Source: Streptomyces sp. SN-593
Lineage (GTDB): Bacteria; Actinomycetota; Actinomycetes; Streptomycetales; Streptomycetaceae
Assembly (NCBI RefSeq): GCF_016756395.1
Contig: NZ_AP018365.1
Coordinates: 3,006,001-3,070,000 of the forward strand
Length of the DNA stretch: 64,000 bases
Reading direction: 5' to 3'
A program made the position numbers and the translations under genes. Of the stretch, positions 36,724 to 45,988 are shown in pieces; the stretch's first letter is position 1, and each line of letters opens with the position of its first letter. Below the pieces are notes generated by a model. That model was given only the letters and a program-made list of their open reading frames with translations, did no database searches and was not told where the DNA came from.

Positions 36724-38142
36724 ATGGCTGACGCCTCTGTTCCAGGGGCGAGCGGTCCGGTGGGAGCGGGTGGCGGCGTCTCCGCCGTCCCGGCTCCCGC
36801 CGGTCCCGGCTCCGTCGAGGGGCCCGGCTCCGGCCGGCGCCCCGGCAAGCGCCGCAGCATCATGGGCACCCGCCCGTGGATCGCCGCGCTGTTCCTGCTG
36901 CCCGCGCTCGTCCTGCTGGGCGCGCTGGTGGCCTATCCGATCGGCTACACGGTCTACCGCAGCCTCTTCGACGCCAGCGGTGACTCGTTCGTCGGCCTGA
37001 AGAACTTCCGTACGGTCTTCACCGACCACGGCATCCTCACCGCGGTCCGCAACAACGCGATCTGGGTGGTGGTGGCGCCGACCGTGGCGACCGGTCTCGG
37101 GCTGGTCTTCGCGGTGCTCACCGAACGGGTGCGCTGGAGCACCGCGTTCAAGCTGGTCATCTTCATGCCGATGGCCATCTCGATGCTGGCCGCGGGCATC
37201 ATCTTCCGGCTGGTGTACGAGCAGGACCCCTCGCGCGGGGTGGCGAACGCCGTGGTGGTGGCCGTGCACGACACGTTCACCAGCAACTCCGCCTACCCGG
37301 GGGCGCGTCCGCGGCCGGACAGCGACCTGAAGCCGACCGCCGGCGGGTCGTTCACCTCGACCTCCGCCGCGCGTGTCGGCACCTCGGCGGACCTGCCGCT
37401 GGTCGGCATCCCGCAGACCGAACTGCCGTCCGACGCGCAGCAGGCCAAGCCGGCCGCGGCGAAGCCGGGCCAGGTCACGGGCACGGTGTGGCTGGACTTC
37501 CGGCCCGGCGGCACCGGCAAGCCCGACGTGATCGACCCGGGTGAGAAGGCGCTGTCCGGGGTGAAGGTGGAGGCGGTCGAGAACGGCAAGGTGATCGCCT
37601 CGGCCAAGTCCGGCAAGGACGGCACCTACGCGCTGCCGGGGAAGGCGGCCGGCGCCCGACTGCGGTTGCCCGCCTCGAACTTCTCCGGCAAGTACAACGG
37701 CATCAACTGGCTCGGACCGGACCTGGTCACCCCGTCGATCATCGGCTCCTACGTGTGGATGTGGGCCGGTTTCGCCATGGTGCTGATCGCGGCGGGACTC
37801 GCCGGGGTGCCGCGCGAGCTGCTGGAGCAGGCCCGGGTGGACGGCGCGGGCGAGTGGCAGGTCTTCCGCCGGATCACCGTGCCGCTGCTGGCTCCCGTGC
37901 TGGTGGTGGTGATGGTGACACTGATGATCAACGTGTTGAAGATCTTCGACCTCGTCTACATCATCGCGCCGGGCAACACCCAGTCGAACGCCAACGTGCT
38001 CGCGCTCCAGCTCTACCTGTCGTCCTTCGGCGGCGGCAACGACCTGGGCGTCGGCAGCGCGATCGGCGTGATCCTGCTGCTGCTGGTGCTGCCGGTCATG
38101 ATCTTCAACATCCGGCGGCTGCGCAGGGAGGGACGGCGATGA
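36724..38142 (+). CDS. sugar ABC transporter permease with inserted SdrD_B-like domain
   Basis: A 472-residue MalF-type permease. After a low-complexity N-terminus, membrane helices begin at about residue 53 (WIAALFLLPALVLLGALVAYP). The EAA loop is VDGAGEWQVFRRITVPLL (~368-386), which contacts the ATPase. Between the third and fourth helices there is a ~160-residue extracytoplasmic insert; residues ~252-325 (GTVWLDFRPGGTGKPDVIDPGEKALSGVKVEAVENG..., DGTYALPG) look like an SdrD_B/Cna-B-type beta-sandwich. Usual permeases of this class are 290-330 residues. It follows the binding protein by 6 bases and overlaps the next permease by 4. Confidence 0.87.
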   Translation: MADASVPGASGPVGAGGGVSAVPAPAGPGSVEGPGSGRRPGKRRSIMGTRPWIAALFLLPALVLLGALVAYPIGYTVYRSLFDASGDSFVGLKNFRTVFTDHGILTAVRNNAIWVVVAPTVATGLGLVFAVLTERVRWSTAFKLVIFMPMAISMLAAGIIFRLVYEQDPSRGVANAVVVAVHDTFTSNSAYPGARPRPDSDLKPTAGGSFTSTSAARVGTSADLPLVGIPQTELPSDAQQAKPAAAKPGQVTGTVWLDFRPGGTGKPDVIDPGEKALSGVKVEAVENGKVIASAKSGKDGTYALPGKAAGARLRLPASNFSGKYNGINWLGPDLVTPSIIGSYVWMWAGFAMVLIAAGLAGVPRELLEQARVDGAGEWQVFRRITVPLLAPVLVVVMVTLMINVLKIFDLVYIIAPGNTQSNANVLALQLYLSSFGGGNDLGVGSAIGVILLLLVLPVMIFNIRRLRREGRR

Positions 38143-39173
38143 GCGCGGACGCGACGGACGCGGGTGCGGGAGCGGGTGCGCCCACGGGTCCGGGGAGGAG
38201 CACGGGCGCGAGGACGGGCACGGGTACGGACCGGGGCACGGGTACGGACCGGGGCCCGGGTACGGACGGGGGCGTGGAGACGGCCGGGACGGGCGCACCG
38301 CGCACGGCCTCCGGCGCCGGGCGGCGCGGGATCGGCGCGCGGCTGGCCGGCGCGGCGAGCGGCGGCCTGCTCCGGCTGGTGCTGCTGGTGGTGGCGCTGT
38401 TCTGGCTGATGCCCACGGTCGGGCTGCTGCTGTCCAGCCTGCGCAGCCGGCAGGACATCGCGGCCACCGGCTGGTGGAAGGTGTTCACCTCGCCGACCCA
38501 GCTCACGGTCACCAACTACCGTTCCCTGCTGGACAACCACGCGATCACCAGTTCGCTGTGGAACACCGCGCTGATCACCGTGCCGGCCACCGTGCTGGTC
38601 GTGGTGATCGGGTCGCTGGCCGGCTACGCCTTCGCGTGGATGGAGTTCCCCGGCCGCGACTGGTGGTTCATCGGCGTGGTGGCGATGCTCGTGGTGCCGG
38701 TGCAGGTGGCGCTGGTCCCGGTGGCGAAGCTCTTCGGCAAGATCGGGATCTTCGGCGACATCTCCGGGGTGGTGCTCTTCCACACCGCCTTCGGGCTGCC
38801 GTTCGCGATCTTCCTGCTGCGGAACTTCTTCGCGGAGATCCCCCGCGAACTGCTGGAGGCGGCGCGGCTGGACGGCGCCGGCGAACTGCGGCTGTTCGTC
38901 CGGGTGATCATGCCGCTGGGCGGCCCGGCTATCGCCTCGCTCGGCATCTTCCAGTTCCTGTGGGTGTGGAACGACATGCTGGTCGCGCTGATCTTCGCGA
39001 ACAGCGACTCGCAGCCGATCACGGTCGCCCTCCAGCAGCAGGTACGGCAGTTCAGCGACAACATCGACATCCTGGCGCCCGGCGCCTTCCTGTCGATGGT
39101 GGTCCCGCTGGTCGTGTTCTTCGCGTTCCAGCGGCAGTTCGTCTCCGGTGTGATGGCCGGGGCGGTCAAGTAG
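38139..39173 (+). CDS. sugar ABC transporter permease, MalG type
   Basis: A 344-residue permease with six expected helices. The first ~60 residues are a Gly/Thr/Arg-rich low-complexity extension with repeats such as TGTDRGTGTDRGPGTDGG. The EAA loop is LDGAGELRLFVRVIMPLGGP. It starts at ATG 38139, overlapping the previous stop (ATGA), so translation is coupled. No ATPase gene follows; streptomycete importers of this kind share the MsiK ATPase encoded elsewhere. A hairpin lies right after the stop. Confidence 0.9.
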   Translation: MSADATDAGAGAGAPTGPGRSTGARTGTGTDRGTGTDRGPGTDGGVETAGTGAPRTASGAGRRGIGARLAGAASGGLLRLVLLVVALFWLMPTVGLLLSSLRSRQDIAATGWWKVFTSPTQLTVTNYRSLLDNHAITSSLWNTALITVPATVLVVVIGSLAGYAFAWMEFPGRDWWFIGVVAMLVVPVQVALVPVAKLFGKIGIFGDISGVVLFHTAFGLPFAIFLLRNFFAEIPRELLEAARLDGAGELRLFVRVIMPLGGPAIASLGIFQFLWVWNDMLVALIFANSDSQPITVALQQQVRQFSDNIDILAPGAFLSMVVPLVVFFAFQRQFVSGVMAGAVK

Positions 39174-39182
39174 CACTTCCAC

Positions 39183-39224
39183 GGCGCCCGTCCACCCGGC
39201 CCGTCCGGCGGGTGGACGGGCGCC
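39183..39224. terminator. hairpin terminator after the sugar ABC operon
   Basis: A perfect 15-bp stem (39183-39197 with 39210-39224) with a 12-base loop, 10 bases after the permease stop and before the convergent glutamate dehydrogenase gene. Confidence 0.8.
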
Positions 39225-39300
39225 GCCGTGTCCGCGGCAGGGGCCGGCACGACCGGCGGTGCGGGCGGTCCGGGAAGCTCGGCGACCCGGGTGGGGGCGG

Positions 39301-39342
39301 CGCAGGTGGGGCGACGCAGGTGGGGCGACGCAGGTGGGGCGG
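39301..39342. repeat. three copies of a 14-bp direct repeat
   Basis: CGCAGGTGGGGCGA occurs three times head to tail (third copy ending CGG instead of CGA), between the ABC-operon terminator and the glutamate dehydrogenase 3' end. Confidence 0.8.
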
Positions 39343-39371
39343 GCGCCACTGCCGGGCGCCCGCCCCCTTCC

Positions 39372-42300
39372 TCAGTGGTGCGTGCGCAGCAGCGTGCGGA
39401 ACGTCCGCATCGCCACCGACAGGCTGGCGAGGTCGAACTCCTCCGAGCCCTGGATCTCCTCCAGGGTGGTCCGCGCCCGGTTCACCAGGCCGGAGTTGCG
39501 CTCCTCCCACGCCTTGTAGCGCTCCTCCGGGGTCGCTCCGGCCTCGCCCGCGCTCAGCACGTCGGCGGTGAGCGCCGCGTGCGCCGCGAACAGGTCCTCC
39601 CGGATCGCGGCCCGCGCCATCGACTGCCAGCGGTCGTCCCGCGGCAACTGGATGATCCGGTCCAGCAGTTGGGTGATGCCCAGCCGGTCGGCGAGGTCGA
39701 AGTAGATCTCGGCGACGTCCAGCGGCTCCTTGCCGGCCCGCCTCGCCACGTCCACGATGTCCAGCGCCGGGAACGCCGAGGAGAACCCCGCCACCCTGGT
39801 CGCCAGCTCGTCCGGCACCCCGGCGGCGGTCAGCTCGTCGTGCAGCCCGCTGTACCACTCCAGGTCCGCGCCGCACAGCAGTTGCGGCAGCTTCGACCAG
39901 ACCGCCGTGACGCCCTCACCGAAGAACTCGATGGTCTCGGCGATCTGCAGCGGCTGCATGCGGTTGTTGAGCAGCCAGCGGGTGCCGCGCTCGACCAGCC
40001 GCCGAGAATGCAGCCGGATCCGGGTCTGCACGTCGGCCGCGACGGTGTTGTCCAGCGCCTCGACCGCGTCCCAGATCGGGCCGAGGTCGAAGATCGCCCG
40101 GGCCGCGGTGTGCGCCCGCACGATCTCCTCGGTGGTCGCGCCGATCTCCTCGCGGAACCGGTGCAGGAAGGTGGTGCCGCCGGTGTTCACCGTGTCGTTG
40201 ACCAGCACCGTGGTGACGATCTCGCGGTGCAGCGCGTGGTTGTCGATCTGCGTGGCGAAACGCTCCCGCAGGGCCACCGGGAAGTACGCGTGCAGCAACG
40301 ACCGCAGGTACGGGTCGTCCGGCAGCTCGGTCTGGATCAGCTCGTCGGCCACCGTGATCTTCGCGTAGGCGAGGATGACCGCCATCTCCGGCTGCGTCAG
40401 GCCCGTGCCGGCCGCCGACCGCTCGCGGATCTGCCGGTCGGTGGGCAGGAACTCCAGTGCCCGGTCCAGCCGGCCGTCCCGCGCCAGGCGCCGCATGAAC
40501 CGCTGGTGCGCGTGGAGCAGGCTGCTGGTCTGCGCCATGCTGTTGGCCAGTGCGACGTTCTGCGCGTAGTTGTTGCGCAGCACCAGGTTGCCGACGTCGT
40601 GGGTCATCTCGGCGAGCAGGGCGTTGCGCTGCTTGACCGTCATGTCGCCTTCGGCGACGGTGCTGTTGAGCAGCACCTTGATGTTGACCTCGTGGTCCGA
40701 GGCGTCCACGCCGGCGCTGTTGTCGATCGCGTCGGTGTTGATCCGGCCGCCGGTGCCCTCGGGCCCGCCGGAACGCGCGAACTCGATCCGGCCGAGCTGC
40801 GTGAAGCCGAGGTTGCCGCCCTCGCCGACCACCTTGACCCGCAGGTCGGTGCCGTCGATCCGGATCGGGTCGTTCGCCTTGTCGCCGACGTCCGCCTGCG
40901 TCTCGGTGGACGCCTTGACGTACGTGCCGATGCCGCCGTTCCACAGCAGGTCGACCGGGGCCTTCAGGATCGCCTTCATCAGCTCGGCCGGCGTGAGCTT
41001 CGCCCCGGCGGACCCGATGCCGAGCGCGGCGCGCACGGCCGCGCTGACCGGGATCGCCTTGGCGGTGCGCGGGTAGATCCCGCCTCCGGCCGAGATCAGC
41101 GAGGAGTCGTAGTCGGCCCAGGAGGAGCGCGGCAGTTCGAACATCCGGCGCCGCTCGGCGTAGGAGGTGGCCGCGTCCGGGTTCGGGTCGAGGAAGATGT
41201 GGCGGTGGTCGAAGGCGGCCACCAGCCGGATGTGCTCCGACAGCAGCATGCCGTTGCCGAAGACGTCGCCGGACATGTCGCCGATGCCGACGACGGTGAA
41301 GTCCTCTTCCTGCGTGTTGTGCCCGGTCTCCCGGAAGTGCCGCTTCACCGACTCCCAGGCGCCGGAGGAGGTGATGGCCATCTTCTTGTGGTCGTAGCCG
41401 ACCGACCCGCCGGAGGCGAAGGCGTCGCCGAGCCAGAACCCGTACGAGACGGCGACCTCGTTGGCGATGTCGGAGAACGACGCGGTGCCCTTGTCCGCCG
41501 CCACCACCAGGTAGGTGTCGTCCTCGTCGTGCCGGACCACGTCCTGCGGCGGCACCACCTCGCCGCCGACCAGGTTGTCGGTGATGTCGAGCAGTCCGGA
41601 GATGAACGTCCGGTACGAGGCGATGCCCTCGGCCATCCAGGCGTCCCGGTCGGCTGCCGGGTCCGGCAGCCGCTTGCCGACGAACCCGCCCTTCGCGCCC
41701 ACCGGCACGATCACGGTGTTCTTCACCATCTGGGCCTTGACCAGGCCCAGCACCTCGGTGCGGAAGTCCTCACGGCGGTCGGACCAGCGCAGTCCGCCGC
41801 GCGCGACCTTCCCGAACCGCAGGTGCACGCCTTCCACCCGCGGGCTGTACACCCAGATCTCGTAGGCCGGGCGGGGCGCGGGCAGGTCGGGCACGGCCTG
41901 CGGGTCGAACTTGATCGACAGGTAGGAGTGCGGCTTGCCGTCCGCGCCGCGCTGGAAGTAGTTGGTGCGCAGCGTCGCCTTGATCAGGGTGAGGAAGGAG
42001 CGCAGGATGCGGTCCTCGTCGAGGCTGGCCACCTGGTCGAGGGCGCCCTCCAGCTCCTCCAGGATGCCGTCGGTCAGCTCGCGGCCGGCCTTCTGGTGGT
42101 CGGGCGAGAGCCGGGCCTGGAAGAGGTTGACCAGCAGCCGGGTGGTGTGGACGTTCGTCCGGAGGGTGTCCTCCATGTAGTCCTGGCTGAAGGTCGAACC
42201 GGCCTGCCGCAGGTACTTCGCGTAGGCGCGCAGCACCATCGCCTGCCGCCAGTCCAGCCCGGCGCGCAGCACCAGCGAGTTGAAGCCGTCGTTCTCCGCC

Positions 42301-44342
42301 CGGTCGGTCCAGGTCGCGGCGAACGCCTCCTGGAACCGCTCGCGCGCGTCGTCGCCCAGATCGCCGAGCGCGGGGTCGAGGCGGAGCCCGAAGTCATAGA
42401 CCCACGCCCGCGAGTTGTCGGCGCGGCGCAGCTCGTAGGGGCGTTCGTCCACGACCTCCACGCCGAGCCGCTGCAACACCGGCAGCACCGCGGACAGCGA
42501 CACGGGGGCGCCGGTGCGGTAGATCTTGAACCGGCGCTCCTGGGGCGCCGCGGAGACCGGTTCGTAGAGCGAGAGCGTGAAGTCGTCCTCGCCCAGGCTC
42601 TCGATGTGCTGGAGGTCCGCCACGGCGACCCGCGGCGCGAAGTCGGCGCGGTAGCCGTCGGGGAACGCGTCCGCGTAGCGCCGGCCGAGTTCGGCGGCGC
42701 GCTCCTCGCCGCACTCGGCGTTGAGCGCCTCGGCGAAGCCGTCGGCCCAGGAGCGGGCGGCCGCCGCGAGCCGGTTCTCGATCCGCTCGACGTCCGACTC
42801 GTTCAGCTCGGGCAGCCGGCCGCCGGGGTCGACGCGGATCACGAAGTGCAGCCGGGAGAGCACCGACTCGGTGTTCCACGCGGTGAAGTCGACGCTGCGG
42901 CCGCCCAGTTCCTCCTGGAGGATGTGGGTCAGCCGCAGCCGCACCGCGGTGGTGTAGCGGTCCCGGGGCAGGTAGACCAGCGCGGAGTAGTACCGGCCGT
43001 ACTCGTCCTGCCGCAGGTACAGACGCAGCTTCCGGCGCTCCTGCAGGTACAGCACGCTGGTGACGATCGCGCGCAGTTCGTCCACGCCGGTCTGGAACAA
43101 CTCGTCGCGCGGGTAGGTCTCCAGGATCTGGAGCAGGTCGCGGCCGTCGTGGCTGCCGGCCTGGTAGCCGGAACCCTCCAGGACCTCCTCCACCTTGCGG
43201 CGGACCACGGGCACCCGCCGCACCGACTCGGTGTAGGCGCTGGAGGAGAACAGGCCGAGGAAGCGCCGCTCACCGGTCACGTTGCCCTCGGCGTCGAACT
43301 TCTTGACGCCGATGTAGTCCAGGTACGACGGGCGGTGCACCGTGGAGCGGCTGTTGGCCTTGGTCAGGATCAGCAGCCGGTGCTCGCGCGCCTTCCTGCG
43401 GGCGTCGGCAGGCAGCCGGCTGAAGGACGGTGAGGTGGCGTGGCCGGGGCGCCCGGGGTGGGTGCCGTCGTCGTGCGGGTGCTGCGGGTCCGAGCGCAGG
43501 ATGCCCAGGCCCGTGCCGGGCACGGCCAGGAGCACGTCCTCGCCTCCGCCCTCGGCGTCGTCACCGGTGGCGGTGGTCAGTTCGTACTCGCGGTAGCCGA
43601 GGAAGGTGAAGTGGTCGTCGGCGAGCCAGCGCATCAACTCCCATGCCTCGCTGCTCTCCTGCTCCGGCAGCGGCGGCGGGGAGGCGGCCAGTTCGTCGGC
43701 GATGGTGAGCGCCGCCTGGCGCATCTTCGTCCAGTCCTCGACGGACTCGCGCACGTCGGACAGCACCCGGCGCAGGTCGGCGGTGATCTCCTTGATGTCG
43801 TCCCGATCGGTCTCCCGGTCGATCTCGACGTGGATCCAGGACTCCACCAGCACGTCGTGCGGCAGCGACTCGCCCTCGGCCTGCGAGGCGTACCCGATGA
43901 CCTCGATCAGCTTGCCGGCGACGTCCCGCCGGACGTGGAACTGCGGGTGGACGACCACGTGGATCGCCCGGTTCGCCTGGGTCAGCGCGTTGGTGACCGA
44001 GTCCACCAGGAAGGGCATGTCGTCCGTGACGACCTCGACCACGGTGTGGCTGCACTGCCAGCCGTTCTGCTCCACCGTCGGGGTGTGCACCCGGAGGTTG
44101 GCGGTACCCTGCGGACGGTTCTCCGCGAGGCGGTGGTGCGACATCGCGGCACCGTAGACATCGACCGGGTCTCGGTCGATCAGGTCCTCGGGCGCGCTGT
44201 GCAGGTAGTAGCGCTGGAGGAACGCGTTCAGCGCCTGCGCGTCGAGGCCCTGGCCCGGGGGTCCTCCCGCAGGGCTGTTCTCACCTGCCAGAGCCGCCCG
44301 TTCGAGAAGCGCCGCCTTGGCCTCGTCCAGCTTGGTCTGCAT
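39372..44342 (-). CDS. gdhB: large NAD-dependent glutamate dehydrogenase (GDH180 type)
   Basis: A 1656-residue enzyme of the ~180 kDa class, which deaminates glutamate to 2-oxoglutarate with NAD. The long N-terminal regulatory part holds ACT-like segments (SHTVVEVVTDDMPFLVDSVTNAL, HVVVHPQFHVRRDV). The catalytic core shows LRFGKVARGGLRWSDRREDFRTEV, KNTVIVPVGAKGGFVGKRLP, DNLVGGEVVPP, VAVSYGFWLGDAFASGGSVGYDHKK and DGTDLRVKVVGEGGNLGFTQ, which place Lys and the Rossmann fold. The C-terminal ~500 residues are helical. Length matches the streptomycete enzyme (about 1650). It probably serves glutamate catabolism. It is monocistronic, with a ~267-base upstream region. Confidence 0.93.
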   Translation of the reverse strand: MQTKLDEAKAALLERAALAGENSPAGGPPGQGLDAQALNAFLQRYYLHSAPEDLIDRDPVDVYGAAMSHHRLAENRPQGTANLRVHTPTVEQNGWQCSHTVVEVVTDDMPFLVDSVTNALTQANRAIHVVVHPQFHVRRDVAGKLIEVIGYASQAEGESLPHDVLVESWIHVEIDRETDRDDIKEITADLRRVLSDVRESVEDWTKMRQAALTIADELAASPPPLPEQESSEAWELMRWLADDHFTFLGYREYELTTATGDDAEGGGEDVLLAVPGTGLGILRSDPQHPHDDGTHPGRPGHATSPSFSRLPADARRKAREHRLLILTKANSRSTVHRPSYLDYIGVKKFDAEGNVTGERRFLGLFSSSAYTESVRRVPVVRRKVEEVLEGSGYQAGSHDGRDLLQILETYPRDELFQTGVDELRAIVTSVLYLQERRKLRLYLRQDEYGRYYSALVYLPRDRYTTAVRLRLTHILQEELGGRSVDFTAWNTESVLSRLHFVIRVDPGGRLPELNESDVERIENRLAAAARSWADGFAEALNAECGEERAAELGRRYADAFPDGYRADFAPRVAVADLQHIESLGEDDFTLSLYEPVSAAPQERRFKIYRTGAPVSLSAVLPVLQRLGVEVVDERPYELRRADNSRAWVYDFGLRLDPALGDLGDDARERFQEAFAATWTDRAENDGFNSLVLRAGLDWRQAMVLRAYAKYLRQAGSTFSQDYMEDTLRTNVHTTRLLVNLFQARLSPDHQKAGRELTDGILEELEGALDQVASLDEDRILRSFLTLIKATLRTNYFQRGADGKPHSYLSIKFDPQAVPDLPAPRPAYEIWVYSPRVEGVHLRFGKVARGGLRWSDRREDFRTEVLGLVKAQMVKNTVIVPVGAKGGFVGKRLPDPAADRDAWMAEGIASYRTFISGLLDITDNLVGGEVVPPQDVVRHDEDDTYLVVAADKGTASFSDIANEVAVSYGFWLGDAFASGGSVGYDHKKMAITSSGAWESVKRHFRETGHNTQEEDFTVVGIGDMSGDVFGNGMLLSEHIRLVAAFDHRHIFLDPNPDAATSYAERRRMFELPRSSWADYDSSLISAGGGIYPRTAKAIPVSAAVRAALGIGSAGAKLTPAELMKAILKAPVDLLWNGGIGTYVKASTETQADVGDKANDPIRIDGTDLRVKVVGEGGNLGFTQLGRIEFARSGGPEGTGGRINTDAIDNSAGVDASDHEVNIKVLLNSTVAEGDMTVKQRNALLAEMTHDVGNLVLRNNYAQNVALANSMAQTSSLLHAHQRFMRRLARDGRLDRALEFLPTDRQIRERSAAGTGLTQPEMAVILAYAKITVADELIQTELPDDPYLRSLLHAYFPVALRERFATQIDNHALHREIVTTVLVNDTVNTGGTTFLHRFREEIGATTEEIVRAHTAARAIFDLGPIWDAVEALDNTVAADVQTRIRLHSRRLVERGTRWLLNNRMQPLQIAETIEFFGEGVTAVWSKLPQLLCGADLEWYSGLHDELTAAGVPDELATRVAGFSSAFPALDIVDVARRAGKEPLDVAEIYFDLADRLGITQLLDRIIQLPRDDRWQSMARAAIREDLFAAHAALTADVLSAGEAGATPEERYKAWEERNSGLVNRARTTLEEIQGSEEFDLASLSVAMRTFRTLLRTHH

Positions 44343-44609
44343 GTCCTCTGACTCCTGTCGCGCGCCATTGCGTGACGTCGGTTGGTGGCACGACGTACCG
44401 CGACGCGGGGTTTCCGCTACGGGACGACGTTATGCCGTGAAGGTGGCTCGTCGTGCCCGTCAGCACGAGATGCCCCCGGAGCACGGATCAACAGTGATCA
44501 CGCCCGCCAGGCTATCGTCCCGGCCGGGGTGCCTGTCATGCGCCGTCTTCGTACAAATGCACCGCACACGTTTGGCCCGAATGGACAGAAACCGGGGTTC
44601 CCGCCCAGG

Positions 44610-45263
44610 TCAGGCCGCTATTCGCTCGGCCAGCGCAACGGCCTCGGTGAGGCTGTCGGCTACCGGGACCCCGGCCGTCTCCAGGGTCGCACGACTGTGT
44701 GAACCGCCGGTGTACAGCACGGCGAACGCGCCCACGTGGGCGGCGGCGGCCGCGTCGTCCAGGGCGTCGCCGATGACCACGACGGGGCGGCCGTCGAGAC
44801 CTTCGAGCGCGGCCACGTGCCGGGCCATCTGGGCGGACTTGCCCTCGCTTGCCGCGCCGCTGCGGCCGTCGATCCGCTGGAAGCGGCCGGTGATGCCGTG
44901 CGCGGCGACGAACGGCATCAACTGCTGCGGGGTGGCGAGCGAACACAGCGACTGGCTCAGTCCCGACGCGTGGCGCGAGGCGAGCAGTTCGGCCGCGCCC
45001 TCCGCGAGGCTGCACCGCTCGGCCAACCGCAGGTAGTGCCGCTCGAAGTTCGCGTCCATCACCGCCCACTCCTCCTCCGAGGGCAGCCGGCCCAGCAGCC
45101 GCTGGTAGAAGCGCGGTACCGGAACGCAGTACAGCTCGCGGTACCGCTCGGCGGTCACCGGGGGCAGGCCGAGCTCGGCGAACGAGGCGTTGGTCGCCCC
45201 GACCACCGCTTCGATGTCGTTGAAGAGGGTCCCGTTCCAGTCCCATACGAGGTGCGCGTTCAC
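44610..45263 (-). CDS. HAD-superfamily hydrolase
   Basis: A 217-residue haloacid dehalogenase-fold protein. Motif I reads VWDWNGTLFND, with Asp8 as nucleophile but Asn10 in the place of the second Asp. Motif II-like LCSLATPQQL, motif III Lys (EGKSAQM) and motif IV VVVIGDALDDAAAA follow. It resembles phosphoglycolate-phosphatase-like members, though DWNGT is a variant of DxDGT. The substrate is unknown. GTG 45263 gives the family start; no ribosome site is visible before it, so it may be leaderless. It is followed downstream by glutamate dehydrogenase on the same strand, and DUF6912 lies upstream. Confidence 0.82.
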   Translation of the reverse strand: MNAHLVWDWNGTLFNDIEAVVGATNASFAELGLPPVTAERYRELYCVPVPRFYQRLLGRLPSEEEWAVMDANFERHYLRLAERCSLAEGAAELLASRHASGLSQSLCSLATPQQLMPFVAAHGITGRFQRIDGRSGAASEGKSAQMARHVAALEGLDGRPVVVIGDALDDAAAAAHVGAFAVLYTGGSHSRATLETAGVPVADSLTEAVALAERIAA

Positions 45264-45328
45264 ACAACGAACGTTACTCGCGCGCGGCGACCGCCCGTTT
45301 CCGGCCTGTGGACAACCTCCGTACGGGG

Positions 45329-45835
45329 TCAGCCGATCAGGTGGGGGATCTCCTGCGTCGCATACCACAGGAGTTCGTGATCCTCGGCACCGTCGACGGT
45401 GAACTGTGCGTCGTCGTCGCCGGCGTCCACCGCGCCCAGCGCTTCGGCCGCGGCGCGCACGTCGGACTCGGCGTCGTCGGCGTCCACGTGCACCGCGGCC
45501 GCCTCGTCGAGCCGCGCCGCGCGGGTCAGCCGCACCGCGCCGAGCGAGGCCGGGTCCAGGCCGCGGTCGGGGTCGTGGCGGACCACACCGTCGGCGACGT
45601 CCACCGCCACCACCACGCGCCTGCGCGGTACTTCGGGCCGCACGGCCAGCAGCCGCAGCGACCCCTGGGCGGCCCGGGTGAGCGCCGCGTACTCGAGTTC
45701 CTCGATGTCGTCGGAGACGTACCACTCGCGCAGGCCGGGCGTGACGGCGAAGGCGTCCAGCGGCGCCGGGCCCAGTTCGCCCGCCTTGTACGCCTCGGCG
45801 AGCCCGGCGAGCGTGGTGGGAATGTAGACGCGCAT
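45329..45835 (-). CDS. DUF6912 family protein
   Basis: A 168-residue actinobacterial protein of unknown function. It begins MRVYIPTTLAGLAEAYKAGEL and ends ELLWYATQEIPHLIG, which I recognise as the conserved ends of this family. It has no signal peptide or membrane helix and is acidic. It lies 65 bases upstream of the HAD hydrolase on the same strand. Confidence 0.82.
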   Translation of the reverse strand: MRVYIPTTLAGLAEAYKAGELGPAPLDAFAVTPGLREWYVSDDIEELEYAALTRAAQGSLRLLAVRPEVPRRRVVVAVDVADGVVRHDPDRGLDPASLGAVRLTRAARLDEAAAVHVDADDAESDVRAAAEALGAVDAGDDDAQFTVDGAEDHELLWYATQEIPHLIG

Positions 45836-45988
45836 GGCGTGAAGCATACGGGTGCCGCCACCTTCACAGGTGAATCCGGCCCGACCGCCGGATCGGCCCC
45901 GGACGGCCGCCCGGCCGCTTGCCCGCGATCGGCGCCGCCGCCTACAACCGCCCCATCGCACCGGAAACGATCTTTGGGGAGACGCAGC

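Noticed and set aside
39228..43433. 1401-residue open frame on the plus strand
   Set aside because: Antisense to the glutamate dehydrogenase gene, with low-complexity composition and no ribosome site; a shadow frame.
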